Part shown: in pieces, positions 46,707 through 58,564 of the stretch
Layout: every line of letters starts with the position of its first letter
How positions within the stretch are numbered: position 1 is the stretch's first letter
Source of the DNA: Isoetes taiwanensis
Taxonomy: Eukaryota; Streptophyta; Lycopodiopsida; Isoetales; Isoetaceae
Direction: 5' to 3'
Assembly (NCBI GenBank): GCA_021234155.1
Contig: JAJEKV010000052.1
Span: 2,968,254-3,032,253, forward strand
Length of the DNA stretch: 64,000 nt
Program-made: the position numbers and the translations under genes
The notes under the pieces: generated by a model
Told to the model about the DNA's origin: nothing
Database searches by the model: none
Seen by the model: the letters and a program-made list of their open reading frames with translations, nothing else

Positions 46707-49539
46707 TCCTATATAATAAAATTTTAGTGTTTGTCTGTTGTGTATGTCGCCCTAGATCGGATGGCTCAGATTTGATTTAGATCACGCGACGGTCCAGATC
46801 ACGCCTTAGATCGGGGTGTGGTTTTTTACGAAGGCCTCCTAGGGTTAGGAAGGATCGGGTGGCTTCCCAAAGATCGCAGGAGCTCTGCTTCTATGGAAGA
46901 AGCTCGGCCTCTTCCATCGGGAGTTCCATTTGGAAAGTGGAAGAAGCTCGGCCTCTTGCATCAGGAAGCCACAGCCGAGTTTTTTTTGCCTTCGAAGTCT
47001 TTCTGCTTCCATAGAGTTTTCTGGGTGGTAACGACTATGGCTTCTTCCGGACGTGCTTCTGGAAAGTACTTTGGAGTTTCTTCTACCCTATGCTTCGCCT
47101 TATTTCTTAGCTCCCCTTCTTCAAAGGTGCCGTATCCCCGGCTCTTCCAACTGTAGCCACTTCGATCCACTTGTTTCTATTTCAGGTAAACTCTTCCTAG
47201 AAACCTATGATTTTCACTACCCCTTTTTTGATTCCGAATCTTATGTTTATAGGAAAAATTTCTCCAGAAACATTCTATTTACTGTGGCATTACTAATTTT
47301 TCAATACCTAGAAGTATATCTGCTACACTGCTTGATCATTGTAGAGCAGGGTTATCACGCTTTATTGTTTTTTAAGGCACCGCCATGAACTGTGGAAGAC
47401 TTTGATGTAGATGTAATTGTTGCTTTATATATGCCTGCTAGATATAGACTTAAATTTGTTTAAGTCGAGTTTAAGGAAAGGGGGCGTAGAAGTTTAGGAT
47501 CTACATCTTTACAGGGCTTCTAAAAGAAGCATTTGTCTGAAGCATTGGTTCCACTTGCTAGAAGCATTTTGTAGGTTGACGACGCCCTTCTTCCTATTAA
47601 TTTTTTTCTACAGAATTAGCCTTTAGTTTGATGCGAAATTGTTAAGCTAACAAATAAAATTGAAAGGAAGAAAGCAGAGATCGTACAGATTTGTGACGGC
47701 ATAATAGAATGCACATGCTTGAATTATATAAGTCTTAGCTGTTTTGCATCAAGAACAGAAGACATAACGAATTTGGAGGTATGTTTATTGCTCCTTTTAG
47801 TCTTCTGCATAAATAGAATAGAAAAGATGGCATCTGATATTTTTTAGTATTGCAACAGAATGCACATCCTTGAATAATGAAAGTCTTAACCGTTTTGCAT
47901 TCCCATGGCATTCCATATCATATTATCTGAGACTTTTGCTAAATGTTGCGACCTTCAAGCATCCAATCCTTATTAGTCTCTTTATTAGCCATAGTTGCAG
48001 CCTTCTTTTAGTATAGTCTGGCAAAGCCTGGTTGTGCAACCATGGAAATATTATCCTTCTTTGAAGACAATTGCCCATACAACTGGTATTGATCCAAAAT
48101 TACAAGTTACAGTTAGTCAATTTGTTGTTTATACATCCTTCAATTAAATTTGCTTTGGTTGCAATTTCAGCAGAAGTATGAGTCGAAAAATATGAGTCCG
48201 TGAGAAATGCTATCCTTGATAGATGTAAGAACTTTGTTGGATCCGTTTATTACAATGATTTACTTTATTGGTTCCGTTGAAGATGTAATTTTAATTGCTT
48301 GCCAGGAGCCCAACTATGCTGTCTCCCGCACTCCACTTATGTGCATTGATTCTAAAAGGTTGTGAAATGACTATGAGAGACCCATGTATTTTGAATATAC
48401 AACAATATCCTTTGTGCCTGGAGTCGTGATGGTTTTAATTATCAGGAATTCTGCTTCGTACCATGCAAGGAAGCACCATACACATTCACATAGGCTAGAA
48501 CATATGCAGATTGAAGAGTTTTGCGGCACTTTCTAGAATGACAGTGTTATTTTGTGCATTTTGCAGCGTACATTATTCCATATTATAGTATAGTTTCCCT
48601 CTCTATGGCCAACACCTAATTGCAGGGTATAGATTTTGGCATGTTATAAATTATAGGTTTACTAACATGTATAAGCAGATTCATGGGACATCACCATTTC
48701 TGTGTTCCGTTTATAGGATACATTATGTCCTATGTAAAGCTGGAAGATAGGAAAGGACACATAGCATCACCATTACTATGTTCATTTCATAGGTTACTTG
48801 CTTCGAAACTTGAGCTGAGATCCTGTATGGCACCTCCTTGCAATCTAAGGTGAATCAGACCATTGTTCAGGTTATTTTGAAATTCTTGATGATTTTGTGA
48901 AAAGCCACCATGCAGGATTGAATTCTTCAGCCTGTGTACAGGGCATGAAATTTTGAAGAAATAGCATCGAACGGCGCAAATAGTCCGGCTTCTTTATTAC
49001 CTTAGTATTTGGAATGTTCTTTAGGGCTTTTTTTTACATTTGTCGCAGGCTTAATGGCAAAAATAAGAGGCACTGATTGATTGGGTTCTATTTTGTGCTG
49101 GGAGGAAGCAACTCGCTTTTTGTACATAACACCTTCTGCAGACCTGTTGTGGAAGCTGCGCATAATGGTTATTACAACAAGATTTCCATAATGACCAAGT
49201 TTTTTGATAAGTTATAGAAAACATCCACAATCAAAAGCTTGACTATGGACACATTGTCCATCCATAGGCTAGAAACACATTTTACATCATCTTTGAATGA
49301 TAAATAAATAATACACCTTAATACATCTAGGAGAATACAACAACGGTTAATTATTATCATAAGTGAACACTCATTTTGCATGATAAAATGCTTTATTTAT
49401 TGTGGGGAAACAAAGTTCAAGGACCACAATGTTTGCATGGTATCTTCTTATAACATTGAAGAACCTCAAGTCACGAAACATATATAACAATGTAAAATTA
49501 TTGCCATGGACTGCCCACCGAAGGTGGGCAATTTTCTAG
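46707..49539 (+). mobile_element. Helitron, 2.83 kb, inside the transposase gene
   Basis: 5' TCCTATATAATAAAATTTT directly after an A (46706). 3' stem TGCCCACC (49512-49519), loop GAA, stem GGTGGGCA (49523-49530), then CTAG (49536-49539) followed by T (49540). It sits exactly between A and T as Helitrons do. Its excision rejoins the codons ACT-A|TA-TTG in frame. The interior is non-coding; a GC-rich 5' part (46800-47160) gives chance ORFs. No Rep/helicase. Confidence 0.93.
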
Positions 49540-49733
49540 TATTGTGCTATGATTTTAAATTTAAATCTGACAATCGTCTACGCCAGAGGACTATCAATTT
49601 GCTTAAAAAAGCTTGTAATTACGAAGAAGAGGATGAAGAAGGTGGTGGCAATGCTTCACCATCTGTTGATAGTGATGAGGAAGATAACTCAAGCACTTCC
49701 TCTAGTGACAGTGAAAAAAGTGAAGGTGATGAG

Positions 49734-50335
49734 CAGGGAATAAATTACTAATCGCATATTTCTTAATAGCCAGAATGACTTTAGCTAAACTTGCTCGATA
49801 TTAATCCCAAAACTTTCTGTGGTTTAGCTAAACTCTACACAATTTTCCTCTCATACTTTCTAGCATTTAGCTAAACTAACCGAAACACCATTCCAAAAAT
49901 TTCTATGGTGTGGCCACCAGAAAACATTATACCAAATTACTATACTTTTTTCAATATACTCCACTTATTTTAGTCATTTTCTTTATGAAAACATTCTAAA
50001 CTAATGCTAACTAGCAAAGTATAGGACTCAAATTAATTCATAATGCTAGAAACTAAACTACTAACATATATTTCATATACACTAGAATGATATTAGCTAA
50101 ACTAGCCCGAAATTCATTCTAAAAGTTTCTATGGTTTAGCTAATCAATACAAAATTTCACTCTCTTACTTTCTAGCATTAGGCTAAAGACCTCCAGGGTT
50201 GGTGCAGTCCTGAAAAAAGTTAAGCTAAAATTATTATTTTTTTCTCAATGTTTTCCATTTACTTTAGCCAATTTTTTTTAAAAATGTGCTAAAAAATCGC
50301 CAAATAGCTAAGTTTAGCCCTTAAATTATTCCATG
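49734..50335. mobile_element. hAT-like MITE, 602 bp
   Basis: The 8-bp target duplication GTGATGAG is at 49726-49733 and 50336-50343. Ends CAGGGAATAAATTA and, inverted, CATGGAATAATTTA. An 8-bp duplication with CAGGG-type ends is the hAT signature. The interior is AT-rich with an internal duplication (TTAGCTAAAC...TTTCT(G/A)TGGTTTAGCTAA). Inserted in the C-terminal acidic codons of the transposase. Confidence 0.85.
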
Positions 50336-50415
50336 GTGATGAGGATGGCATAAATGAATATGATGACGTCCTGGATCCCTCTCTCATCACTCCTCACACT
50401 TTTGTACATAACTGA

Positions 50416-50872
50416 GTCTTAGAAAAAGACTGTAAATTTTGCATGTGAATATGAAGATTCTATCTTCAAATTTTGAGAATACTACAGTTTCAGTTACAGA
50501 CTTACTTCAATGTTTTGTTAAATATTTTATCCTCTGAAATTAGAGTTTCTCTCGTAAAATATACTTCAAGGACATTCTATTTGCTAAGAAAAGTGACACT
50601 TTAAAAAAGTCAATTCTTTCGTTGCACAAAAAAATTAGTCACTTTGGGGGGGGTCAAAATAGATTTTCATGCATCTTTTTTTTTTTTAACCTCGTTTTAT
50701 CCTCTTTTTGTAAAAAAAAAAGGAATCTTTGAGGAATATTCCTTTCACTCTCGTTTCGATGATTTGCTCCCGTTTAATACGCAATCTTGTTATACACATA
50801 TTCATACGAAAGATGTATTATACTTGTCTGTATACAACAGTCTTATACACGAGCAATAATGGCAGTAAAGTC
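50416..50872. other. Non-coding spacer between elements a and b
   Basis: AT-rich with a G8 run at about 50645 and T10/A10 runs. Elements a and b should have termini around here, but I could not identify a matching inverted repeat. Confidence 0.5.
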
Positions 50873-50950
50873 TACCCCAATAATTCACCTCAATAATTCT
50901 ACTTCACTATAAAAGCTTCTCACTTCGGGGCTAAAGTTCATTCATCTCCC
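50873..50950 (+). promoter_or_regulatory. Conserved promoter of small ORF b
   Basis: Matches the region upstream of small ORF a: CCAATAATTCACCTCAATAATT, CTACTTCACTATAAAA and CATTCATCT, then the ATG. Confidence 0.7.
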
Positions 50951-51183
50951 ATGGATTTTTCGCCTTCATCAGTTCACCACATCGAGGCGATCAAGTGCTC
51001 AATGAGCCATTCTGATCTTGTCGGTTGCCTAGACAGGGGTCTTCTTCTTGATCCCTACCTGCGAAGAAAAGCTTTGGGCGCTGAGATTCGTTGCCCTCAG
51101 CCAATTCGTATCTGATTTTGCTTCCTGAGCACAATAGCTATGAGATATCAGGGATCACCACTACAGCTAGTGATGATGAATGA
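50951..51183 (+). pseudogene. Small ORF b, frameshifted relative of small ORF a
   Basis: Starts MDFSPSSVHHIEAIKCSMSH and aligns with small ORF a, including LLLDPYLRRKA. A stop occurs at about 51113, but a shifted frame continues YLILLPEHNSYEISGITT... and ends DDE, matching a's LPDQEIYELNSITSF...DDE end. One small indel therefore broke it. It converges on the transposase of element b, whose stop is 140 bp away. Confidence 0.7.
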
Positions 51184-51321
51184 ATCACCTGTTTAGCATT
51201 GTATAGTGTAAGAGCTCTTGTGTTGAGATGAAAAATGCAGAGCGTAATGAATAATAACTAGTCTATTGTAACTTGCATGTTATATATGATATAGTAATTA
51301 TGTAAAAGAGCATTGCATACC

Positions 51322-54300
51322 TCAAGAGTTCTCATCATCGTCGTTAGCTTCTTTAGCCACTAATTCTTGCAACTGAGCCCCCACACTACTGGGGATCACC
51401 ACTGACAACGGCCTGGTCTCTACGGCCCAACCATAGTCTATTGTTTTCTGGCGGGTCATTAGGATTGGGTCTCCAATTCTTGCTCCAGCAATCCCTATAC
51501 TCATTGCATATGAGGTTCCCTTTCTGGCAACAGGCTCAAACCAAGAGACAAACACCTCTTCGTAATGTGGGAGATTAGGGTCCTGTATTGGGTCCTCTTC
51601 GGCAAAAGCCATCCACGTCGGGCAGTTATCATGTGGCCTGATTAGCAAGAGCATTCCTTTCTTGACATCTTGGTAGGGGTCGAATATTTCAACTGGGTTC
51701 TTGGGTCTACCCGAGAAAGGCCCTACGTAATGAGATGCTTCAATGTGCTCATCCACAAACACATTTTCGGGTTCTTCCAATGCACTTTGCCTGGTGCTGG
51801 GCCAGAAATCCTGAATGACAGCTCTACCGGGCTGCACGTCCCCAAGCACTCGCAGCAAGGTGGACCAGTAGTCAATAACTTCATTCATATATGTGTTGGA
51901 CCATGAGTTATCGCCAGCTCTAGAAATAGCTGCCCAGTTCATCATGTACTTGGCAATAGAAGCTCTCAATGCACCTATATCTTTCAAGCTCCCATATGGC
52001 TGCACGACCTTAGGTGACCCTCTCGGAATCATAGGTAAACCTTGGGCATCCTCCTTCCACATTCTGATTCCCTTTTCAGGGAGCCACTCCCTATGCCCTG
52101 ACCTCATCTTACTAGTGGCCATCCATCCTTCATGCAGAACTTGAAGAGTAGAGGTTCCAGGGGACCACATAAACGGTCCTTCTTTTCAGGGATAAAACCT
52201 TTCACGAATTCCTTCCAATTAGAAACCTCTGACACAAGGTAAGGTGAAGGAGACTTTGAACTACACTGCCTGAAGAGTTGCATAAGCTCTGGAATAGTCA
52301 ATGCATCTGATCTCATTAGAGTAGAGTAGTTTCCAAAGAGGGCATCTATGTCATCGTGGGTGTGTCCAACCATCATGAATCCCAGCTGCACTTGATCAAA
52401 GACACCTAACCAAACCAAGTATGACAAGTAAGAGAAAAGATATCTATTCTTATTTTGATCTGAGCAATTATCTAGCTGCAAGTAAAGCCTCCTAGGCAAC
52501 TTGTTCGGTACCATGGGGCCTTTGTTAGGAGGAATAAAATCATTTCTACTGCCATTTACCATTTTTGTCCTAAGGGCATCTGTGTTTAAAATTGCTCCAC
52601 CCTTTTTGCTTTTCGGGGACGATCTGTATCTCTCAAATGGCCCCAATTATCCTCAGATTTATTCTCCAGTGTCGTCAAGGTATGATTCAAGGATCCCACA
52701 TGAAAGTTAGAATCATCAGGCCAGAGGTCCAGTGAGAAGTGGCCCAAGGCACCTATACCATGGCCGTGCATGAGAGCACCTGTAACACTCACCTTCAGTC
52801 GTTCACCCCTCCATACAGACTTTGCTAGCTTTTCTAGACGAGGGACCATGGTCTTATTCTGATCCATCTTATCATGTATAATGGTTAAAGCGTGCTCAGC
52901 AGATCTATGAGACAAAGCTCTCCAGGACCAGTAAAGGCTCCTACATGAAATCTGGGCCGTCATATGTGATTTTCTCTCCATTGCAAGTATCCTTCTTTCA
53001 TTTGGATCTCTGGTCTTAGCAAGCTTTTCCTTTATGACAATACAGGTGTTACACTTAGAAAATGCTATCCTTTTAGCTATTGCCACCTCTGAATGATTCT
53101 CTTTTCAAGCAGACAGAAATGACGAAGGAGAAATATGCTTGCCTGTCATCTCTGTAACGGTAATATCTACTTCTTGGTGTATATCCTTCTTAGTCAAGAC
53201 TGAAGGTAGCCTCTTAACATTCTGTCTGCTACCCTCGCTCATAATTTTCGAGCGGTGTGGCATCATCTCTGCGTTTTCATCTATGAACATAGATAGCACG
53301 GCATTGCCAGCCAAAGTATGAGACCTTGGCTTCTTAGAACCACTATTTCCGTGCTCAGCAATTCTATGGCCATCATTGAAGAGCTTCTTCCACTTGTAAA
53401 AAGTGGAAATGGGTATGCCATAGGCTTTATGCCATGCTTTCACGCACACCTGTTTGTTATTCAACATCAGGTTGCGGGCTACACCATTTTCAGAGCAAAG
53501 ATCTAGCATGTTATATGCAAAGGTTGTGCGCTCCGAGGACTTCATGTTCCAGTAAAAGGTTCTCATGCAAGCTATCTCCTTGGATGTAAAATTTGCACAG
53601 CATCTTTTCATGCAGCACAGTGATGACCTGAAGTCTAAAATAGCCTCAGCACTAGTTTTTCTTTCACATTTGGTTTGTGCTGGACGTGTCCTGTGTCTCC
53701 GATTGACCATGCGGTAAGGTCTCTTTTTGGTGATGCCAATTTCGGGTCTAATGGAGTAAGGTTCATTCTCCACATCCTTCTCCTTCACTGCAACCACGAG
53801 AGTAGAAACTGGAATGTTATCAACGAGCACGAAGGCTATGGGCCATCTTACAAGGTCATGCAATTGGGGCATTTTTGCACAGGCTTGGCAGCGCATAGAG
53901 ATCTTTTCGGGCATTGGAAATAGGCTCATGATAGTAGTAGCTATCGAGCCTTCCCCTAACTTCACGTCAGCGACAGCATGGTTTGGATCGGCAAAAACGA
54001 TAACACCATAACCGTAAGCCATGTGGCAGCATTCATGCATGAGTGTGCATGCCTTCTCAATTAACTCATGTCTAGAAAGCCCTTGCATATGATTCATCTC
54101 ATTATTGGCTAATCTCTCATTGCCTCCGACCTGCCACTTTATGCATTTAATCTGTCCTGGTGGCGTGCAAACTTCTTCCTATCTCACAAGCTGACCATCA
54201 ATGTCCTTCTTGTACCACAACACAAAACTCCCCACAGCTTCACCAATTTTTTCTATTTCCAGCTCGGGAATTGGTAGTGGCAACTATCCATCCAAAACAT

Positions 54301-54429
54301 TCACAATCGAAACAACCACCATACCCTCTGGGACAATCGAATTGTGATGGCGCTCGAAATTGTGGACTCTTCCTTCTGCCACCTTTTTCCCCAGTAGATA
54401 AGTAGATAAAGCGAGATTACATCCGCCAT
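51322..54429 (-). pseudogene. DUF7869-type transposase of element b
   Basis: Runs leftward from about 54429. The N-terminal domain (54400-54170, frame-shifted, with two stops) has GKKVAEGRVHN and LPLPIPELEIEKIGEAVGSF, like the domain I know as DUF8039 in plant transposon proteins. 54097-53105 follows: YGYGVIVFADPNHAVADV, then a Cys-rich segment and a helix-turn-helix-like stretch (VCVKAWHKAYGIPISTFYKW). After a frame break near 53100 come 53086-52586 (IIHDKMDQNKT) and 52646-52104 (RLYLQLDNCSDQNKNRYLF, GHTHDDIDALF). The last part, 52170-51322, has KKGMLLLIRPHD and FVSWFEP. Motif order equals that of element a. D(K)MDQ, LDN and GHTHDDID are candidate catalytic positions. Two or three frameshifts make it inactive. 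Confidence 0.82.
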
Positions 54430-54452
54430 CCTACAAACAAGAGGTCGTGAAT

Positions 54453-54729
54453 ATCGCGGCCGCGATCTTCGTAAGCAAATAAAACTCTACTACAAAAAGA
54501 CAACTGGGAGATAAAAAAATGCTAAGGACTTTCGCCACCGCGATCTTATCGAGCATAGGCAAGAACGCGGTCGCGCTTTCTGCAAGCATTCACACTAGCT
54601 GTTTAGATAAGAACTCATGTGGAAAACACATGTCGAGATTAGCATGTGGTTTCGACTCATACTTGTAAATATATCAGATTTCTTAAGTAAATAGCAAGTG
54701 TAGATGGTTGAAGATATCGCGACCGCGAT
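54453..54729. repeat. ATCGCGGCCGCGAT palindromes, proximal set
   Basis: Copies at 54453-54466 (perfect), about 54533-54545 (partial), 54563-54577 (AACGCGGTCGCG) and 54716-54729 (ATCGCGACCGCGAT) lie just upstream of the element-b transposase. GC-rich islands in AT-rich DNA. They belong to the same family as 58653-58921. Confidence 0.88.
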
Positions 54730-55087
54730 CTCATCGAGCACAAGAGTTAAAGCATTGACTTCCAGACTAAAGCATTACTCTTACCTCACAGATCTGGAAA
54801 TGGTGGCGTCAACGTCTCCTTGTAGCCAATGACCCGTCAGAAGCTGCAGTGCCATAAAAACATGTTTTGTATCATCCACAAGGAGAAAGAAAGCATATAT
54901 TTGAAACACTTGAACATTGTATAATAAATATAGCAGAGGGCATAGGTTTGCTAAGAACATCTATTTTTAAATATTCTAATCCAAAGTATCAGCAGGTATC
55001 TTATAAATCCATATAATACATAGTGATGTTTCAGTAGAATCAATTCAATGCCGAGGACCCTGTAAGGAAACATTCTTTAAGGAAGAA

Positions 55088-57753
55088 TCTTCTTATATTA
55101 TAATGTTATTGTGTAAGTGTTGGACCCAGCCCTAATTTGGACGCTCCAGATTTGATGAAGCCAATGGAGGAGATTATGCCACGTCATATTCTTAAGGTAA
55201 ATTTTTTTTTGCTAGGGTTAGCGAGAGATTGCTCCCTCGCCGGACGCTGTTGCCGCCATAGCCCTTTCTTCACCTTATTCTGCTATACATATTTATGGTG
55301 GCTTTTGTCTCTGGGCAGAGCATCAGATTAAAATTCTTCTTCAAGAATAGATGGGGCATGGATTTGGAAGGGCCATTAAACTAATCCCGGGTTTCGTTCA
55401 AAGCTAGCTCTATTTTGCCATTCTTCAGACCAATGCGTCTTCACCATGCTGCTGTTCCTTTTGAAGAAACAAATCTAGGTATGGGTTGAATGAATACGAA
55501 TTAGACCATGCCAAACTCCATTTTTTGTTCTTCAGTGCCGGTTTGCTTCTATGCCATGCCGTTGTATCCTTTAAATAAAAAAATTTAGGTGCATGTTATT
55601 TCATTTCTAGATACCAGAGTCTATTTCATGCTTTACATTTGATGCACCTGTATTTTCGTTGTTGGATCTCACCTTATTTATGATTTGTGTTGGACACAGT
55701 TGCTCTGGTGGATAAACCATGCAGCTTAGAGCTAAAGATGTCATGCCGAAAGATTGCCAGCGTGATGTTTTAGAAAAAGGTAGCTGGCAGAAATAATATG
55801 CTAATTAGCCAAGTGCTATCTGTCATATTATGGATGTCTAAACAGGTGTTGCTTCAGGGTATGGAGGATGATAAAGAGGAGCATGAACTAGAAACTTGCG
55901 TGAGGTGGCAGAATGTTGCAAAGGATTAGGTAAACCCACATGCATTATCTCAGAGACATCAAGTCATTTGTTTTGGGCATCTTCATTTGTGTTTTCTTCG
56001 GTGCAGGCTAATCCAGCTCATGGAGAACCGTGAAGCAAATTAAAGGCATGTTCCGTTGATAGAGGGCCATCTCCATAAGCTGCATATTACCATTCTGAGT
56101 GCTTTCCATTTTGGTATCTATGTCTGTTATAGTATTTTTCAAACTTCTTTAGTTCTTTGTTTTATTTATGTATTTAAAATTCGTATAACACAATCTTGAC
56201 TGCAAAGACCTTTCGAAACAGATGTATTACCTTAGATGTCAGAAGCTCATTCATGACAGATTGGTTCTTTGGTGATAGAACTTTGCTAACTTTGAACAAA
56301 TTGGTATCAGACGTGATGATATTTCTAAAGTTGATGCCTATGAGCCAGGCTCAAGCTATTTTTACTTTTACAAGCCTTTATTTATTTCTATTCTACGAGT
56401 GCAGCTATGTGTCAAGGCCTGAGTCTCTCGATTTATTTTTTCATAGCTATGTTTTTTGCTTGCTCTCCATGCTCTGATTTAATTCAGATTGAAAAGGCAC
56501 TTTCTTCAATCCATGTTATATGCTTCACGTTCTAGAGTTTTCACGCACCTTGAACCTTTCACGCAGTGAATGGGTGCTGGCTTTGTGTTCAAAGGAAGCC
56601 AAAGATGGGTTAGAAGATCCTGCATGGCTGAAGTGTCCACTAAGGGCAGAAGGCAGCTAGCTGTAAGTATTTTCAACATTCCCTGTTTAAATGGACATAA
56701 ACTGACCTTTCTTTTTTCATTCGTAGTTATTTGTACTTATTTTGTTGTTACAGGATAGAGACACAATGGATGGACACACGTGGACTAGCTATACAGTTGA
56801 AAGTAGAAGGCAATTGCAAGTAGTTTCAACATTCCTAATCAATCATTTGCCAGAACACCAGACCGTCTGTAAAATTCGTGGTTTTCTTACTGTGTTTCTT
56901 TCCTACACATGATTTTATTGGATTCTGCTTTGCAACAGAGCTGCATGCAGTATGAGATTTGAGATTCGGGTTATGAGATTTGGGTTATGACAAAAGACTA
57001 TAGGTTGTCTACACAATCTAATTGCAGAAATAGCACAATCTAACACAATCTAATTGGAAATAGTTTGCACAAGGATTATATGCCTGCAATAATATAAAGA
57101 TGAGTGCTGCTACAAAGAAGCTAAACTTTTAGTCAAGAAGTTGGATTACTAAGAACTCTAAGGCATAATGCATAATACGTTCACAGCATCATACATTTTT
57201 GCCAGCTTAAAGTCCAAGTTAGACCAAATGGTTGCTATATGTAACATTTTGCCACCTTGAAGTCCATATCAGACCAAATGGTTGCTCCATGTAAAGGCCA
57301 AGTAGGGCCAAAAATGCTGCTTTCAATTGCTTGAAAGCTTGCTTTTAATTGCTTGAAAGCGTGATAAATATATGATTATCTTTGCTCTTGAATTTTTATG
57401 CACTAAGAATATTTACTATGTTGAAAAGCAACAACATAAAAAAGAATGGTTAATTTGGGAAATGGACATTGTGCTACATTACAATACACATAGAAAAATA
57501 TTTAAAAACATAGCATTGCACTATCTATGTTAGAGAATGGTTGAAATGTTCAATAGTCTTGGCTTCTCAATGGCTAAAATACCTCCATTCAAATATAACT
57601 TGGCTATATTCAATCCACATACCACATGTAGACAACATAACTTCTAAGTAATATGTCATGAATTACTACAAACATTTTGAGGCTTTTCGTTTACAGGTTT
57701 TCAACTTTTAGAGAACACAAACATTGCCCAGCAGCGCTGAGCACTGTTTCTAG
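55088..57753 (+). mobile_element. Helitron, 2.67 kb, inside element b
   Basis: 5' TCTTCTTATATTATAATG starts after A (55087), or TCTTATATTATAATG at 55091. 3' end: TGCCCAGC...GCTGAGCA-like hairpin (57725-57742) and CTAG at 57750-57753, then T. It separates the transposase's palindromes from those of the divergent gene. No Rep/helicase and no recognisable captured gene. 54730-55087 and 57754-58300 are non-coding. Confidence 0.82.
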
Positions 57754-58309
57754 TTATTTATTATTGATCATGAACTAACAACAGATTCTTAACAGGTTGT
57801 AGTTATCATTGAAATTCATTGGAACATTAACTTTGAGTTCACTTCACTGAGAGATATGCATCAGGATAGCCCTTTTACCTCGCCTGAAAGACACAAGTCG
57901 AAGCAGTGGAAGAAATCGAAATGTATAGTGGCGTAGTGCAAGCAGATTATCAGCGCCCTTGTCAACGCCTTCAACTGATGTGGGATTCTGCAGCAAAACC
58001 TTTGGAGAACTTGGCACAGCTTAGGCGCAGCTCGAGCGTCTCCGAGATCTTGCAAAACAAACAAATTTGAATTGGCTTTTCCCGCTTTCACTCCAAATGT
58101 TTGTTACCGAATTCAAATTTTCCTGTCACTGTCCATCCGTAATCTAGTTTCTTTTTCTGGCCTTTATGGCTGCTTAATATGTCAAGTTCATTTAATGAAC
58201 TGACTGTACGGGAGGAATTTGAACGCGGACGTCCAAGTAGATAAAGACCTCTTGTACGGATTGTGTGCTTTTTGCTTAGGGTATTTTCGCACGGTCGCAT
58301 TTATGGCCG

Positions 58310-58564
58310 GTACTCAATAAAGCCCGCCGGCCGGTAATTAATACGGCCGGCGTGTAATTAATGCGCCCGCACGTACGGCGTCATTATGGCTGGCACGCCA
58401 ATCCACGCATCATTATGCTCGGCGGGTATTTAATTTCCGCGGCCGCGTTCCTATATAAATTCGCGCCCATCAATCTCATATCATCTCAGACAGTTTTCGG
58501 CGACCGCGATTTCTTCAGCGCCTAGCGCCTTTGAGCTTGCAGCGGCTTCAAGAACCTCCCTAAA
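58310..58564 (+). promoter_or_regulatory. GC-rich promoter of the element-b divergent gene
   Basis: Repeated GGCCGG and TAATTAAT(A/G)CG(G/C) motifs at 58325-58440, a GCGGCCGCG core at 58438-58447, and a TATA box (TATATAAAT, 58452-58460). The ATG at 58565 would give a leader of about 80 nt. The base composition is very unlike the surroundings. Confidence 0.65.

Larger units (their letters stand above)
43776..50415 (+). pseudogene. DUF7869-type transposase of element a, split by two insertions
   Basis: The Pro-rich N-terminus (43776-44474) carries LPPPF repeats. A frame-shifted middle (44480-45280) includes RSLPKCFMVVHRLGSTRMSR and TRPWKSEFGLVKI pieces typical of the family's DNA-binding half. 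A long intact frame at 45284-46706 has VVIDGMDQKKT, YLQLDNTTRENKN and GHTHDQIDQMF, three acidic motifs that could form an RNase H-like DDE site (inference). The C-terminal domain has KGMLIALP and FWIAKVL. The frame is then cut by a Helitron at 46707-49539, resumes at 49540, is cut again by a hAT-like MITE at 49734-50335, and ends with TGA at 50413-50415. Removing both insertions, with one duplication copy, keeps the frame. The family name is from memory; no transposase activity is proven for it that I know of. Confidence 0.8.

Noticed and set aside
50640-50760. Inverted poly-T/poly-A tracts as element termini
   Set aside because: No matching copy near 38.4 kb or 60 kb and no target duplication.
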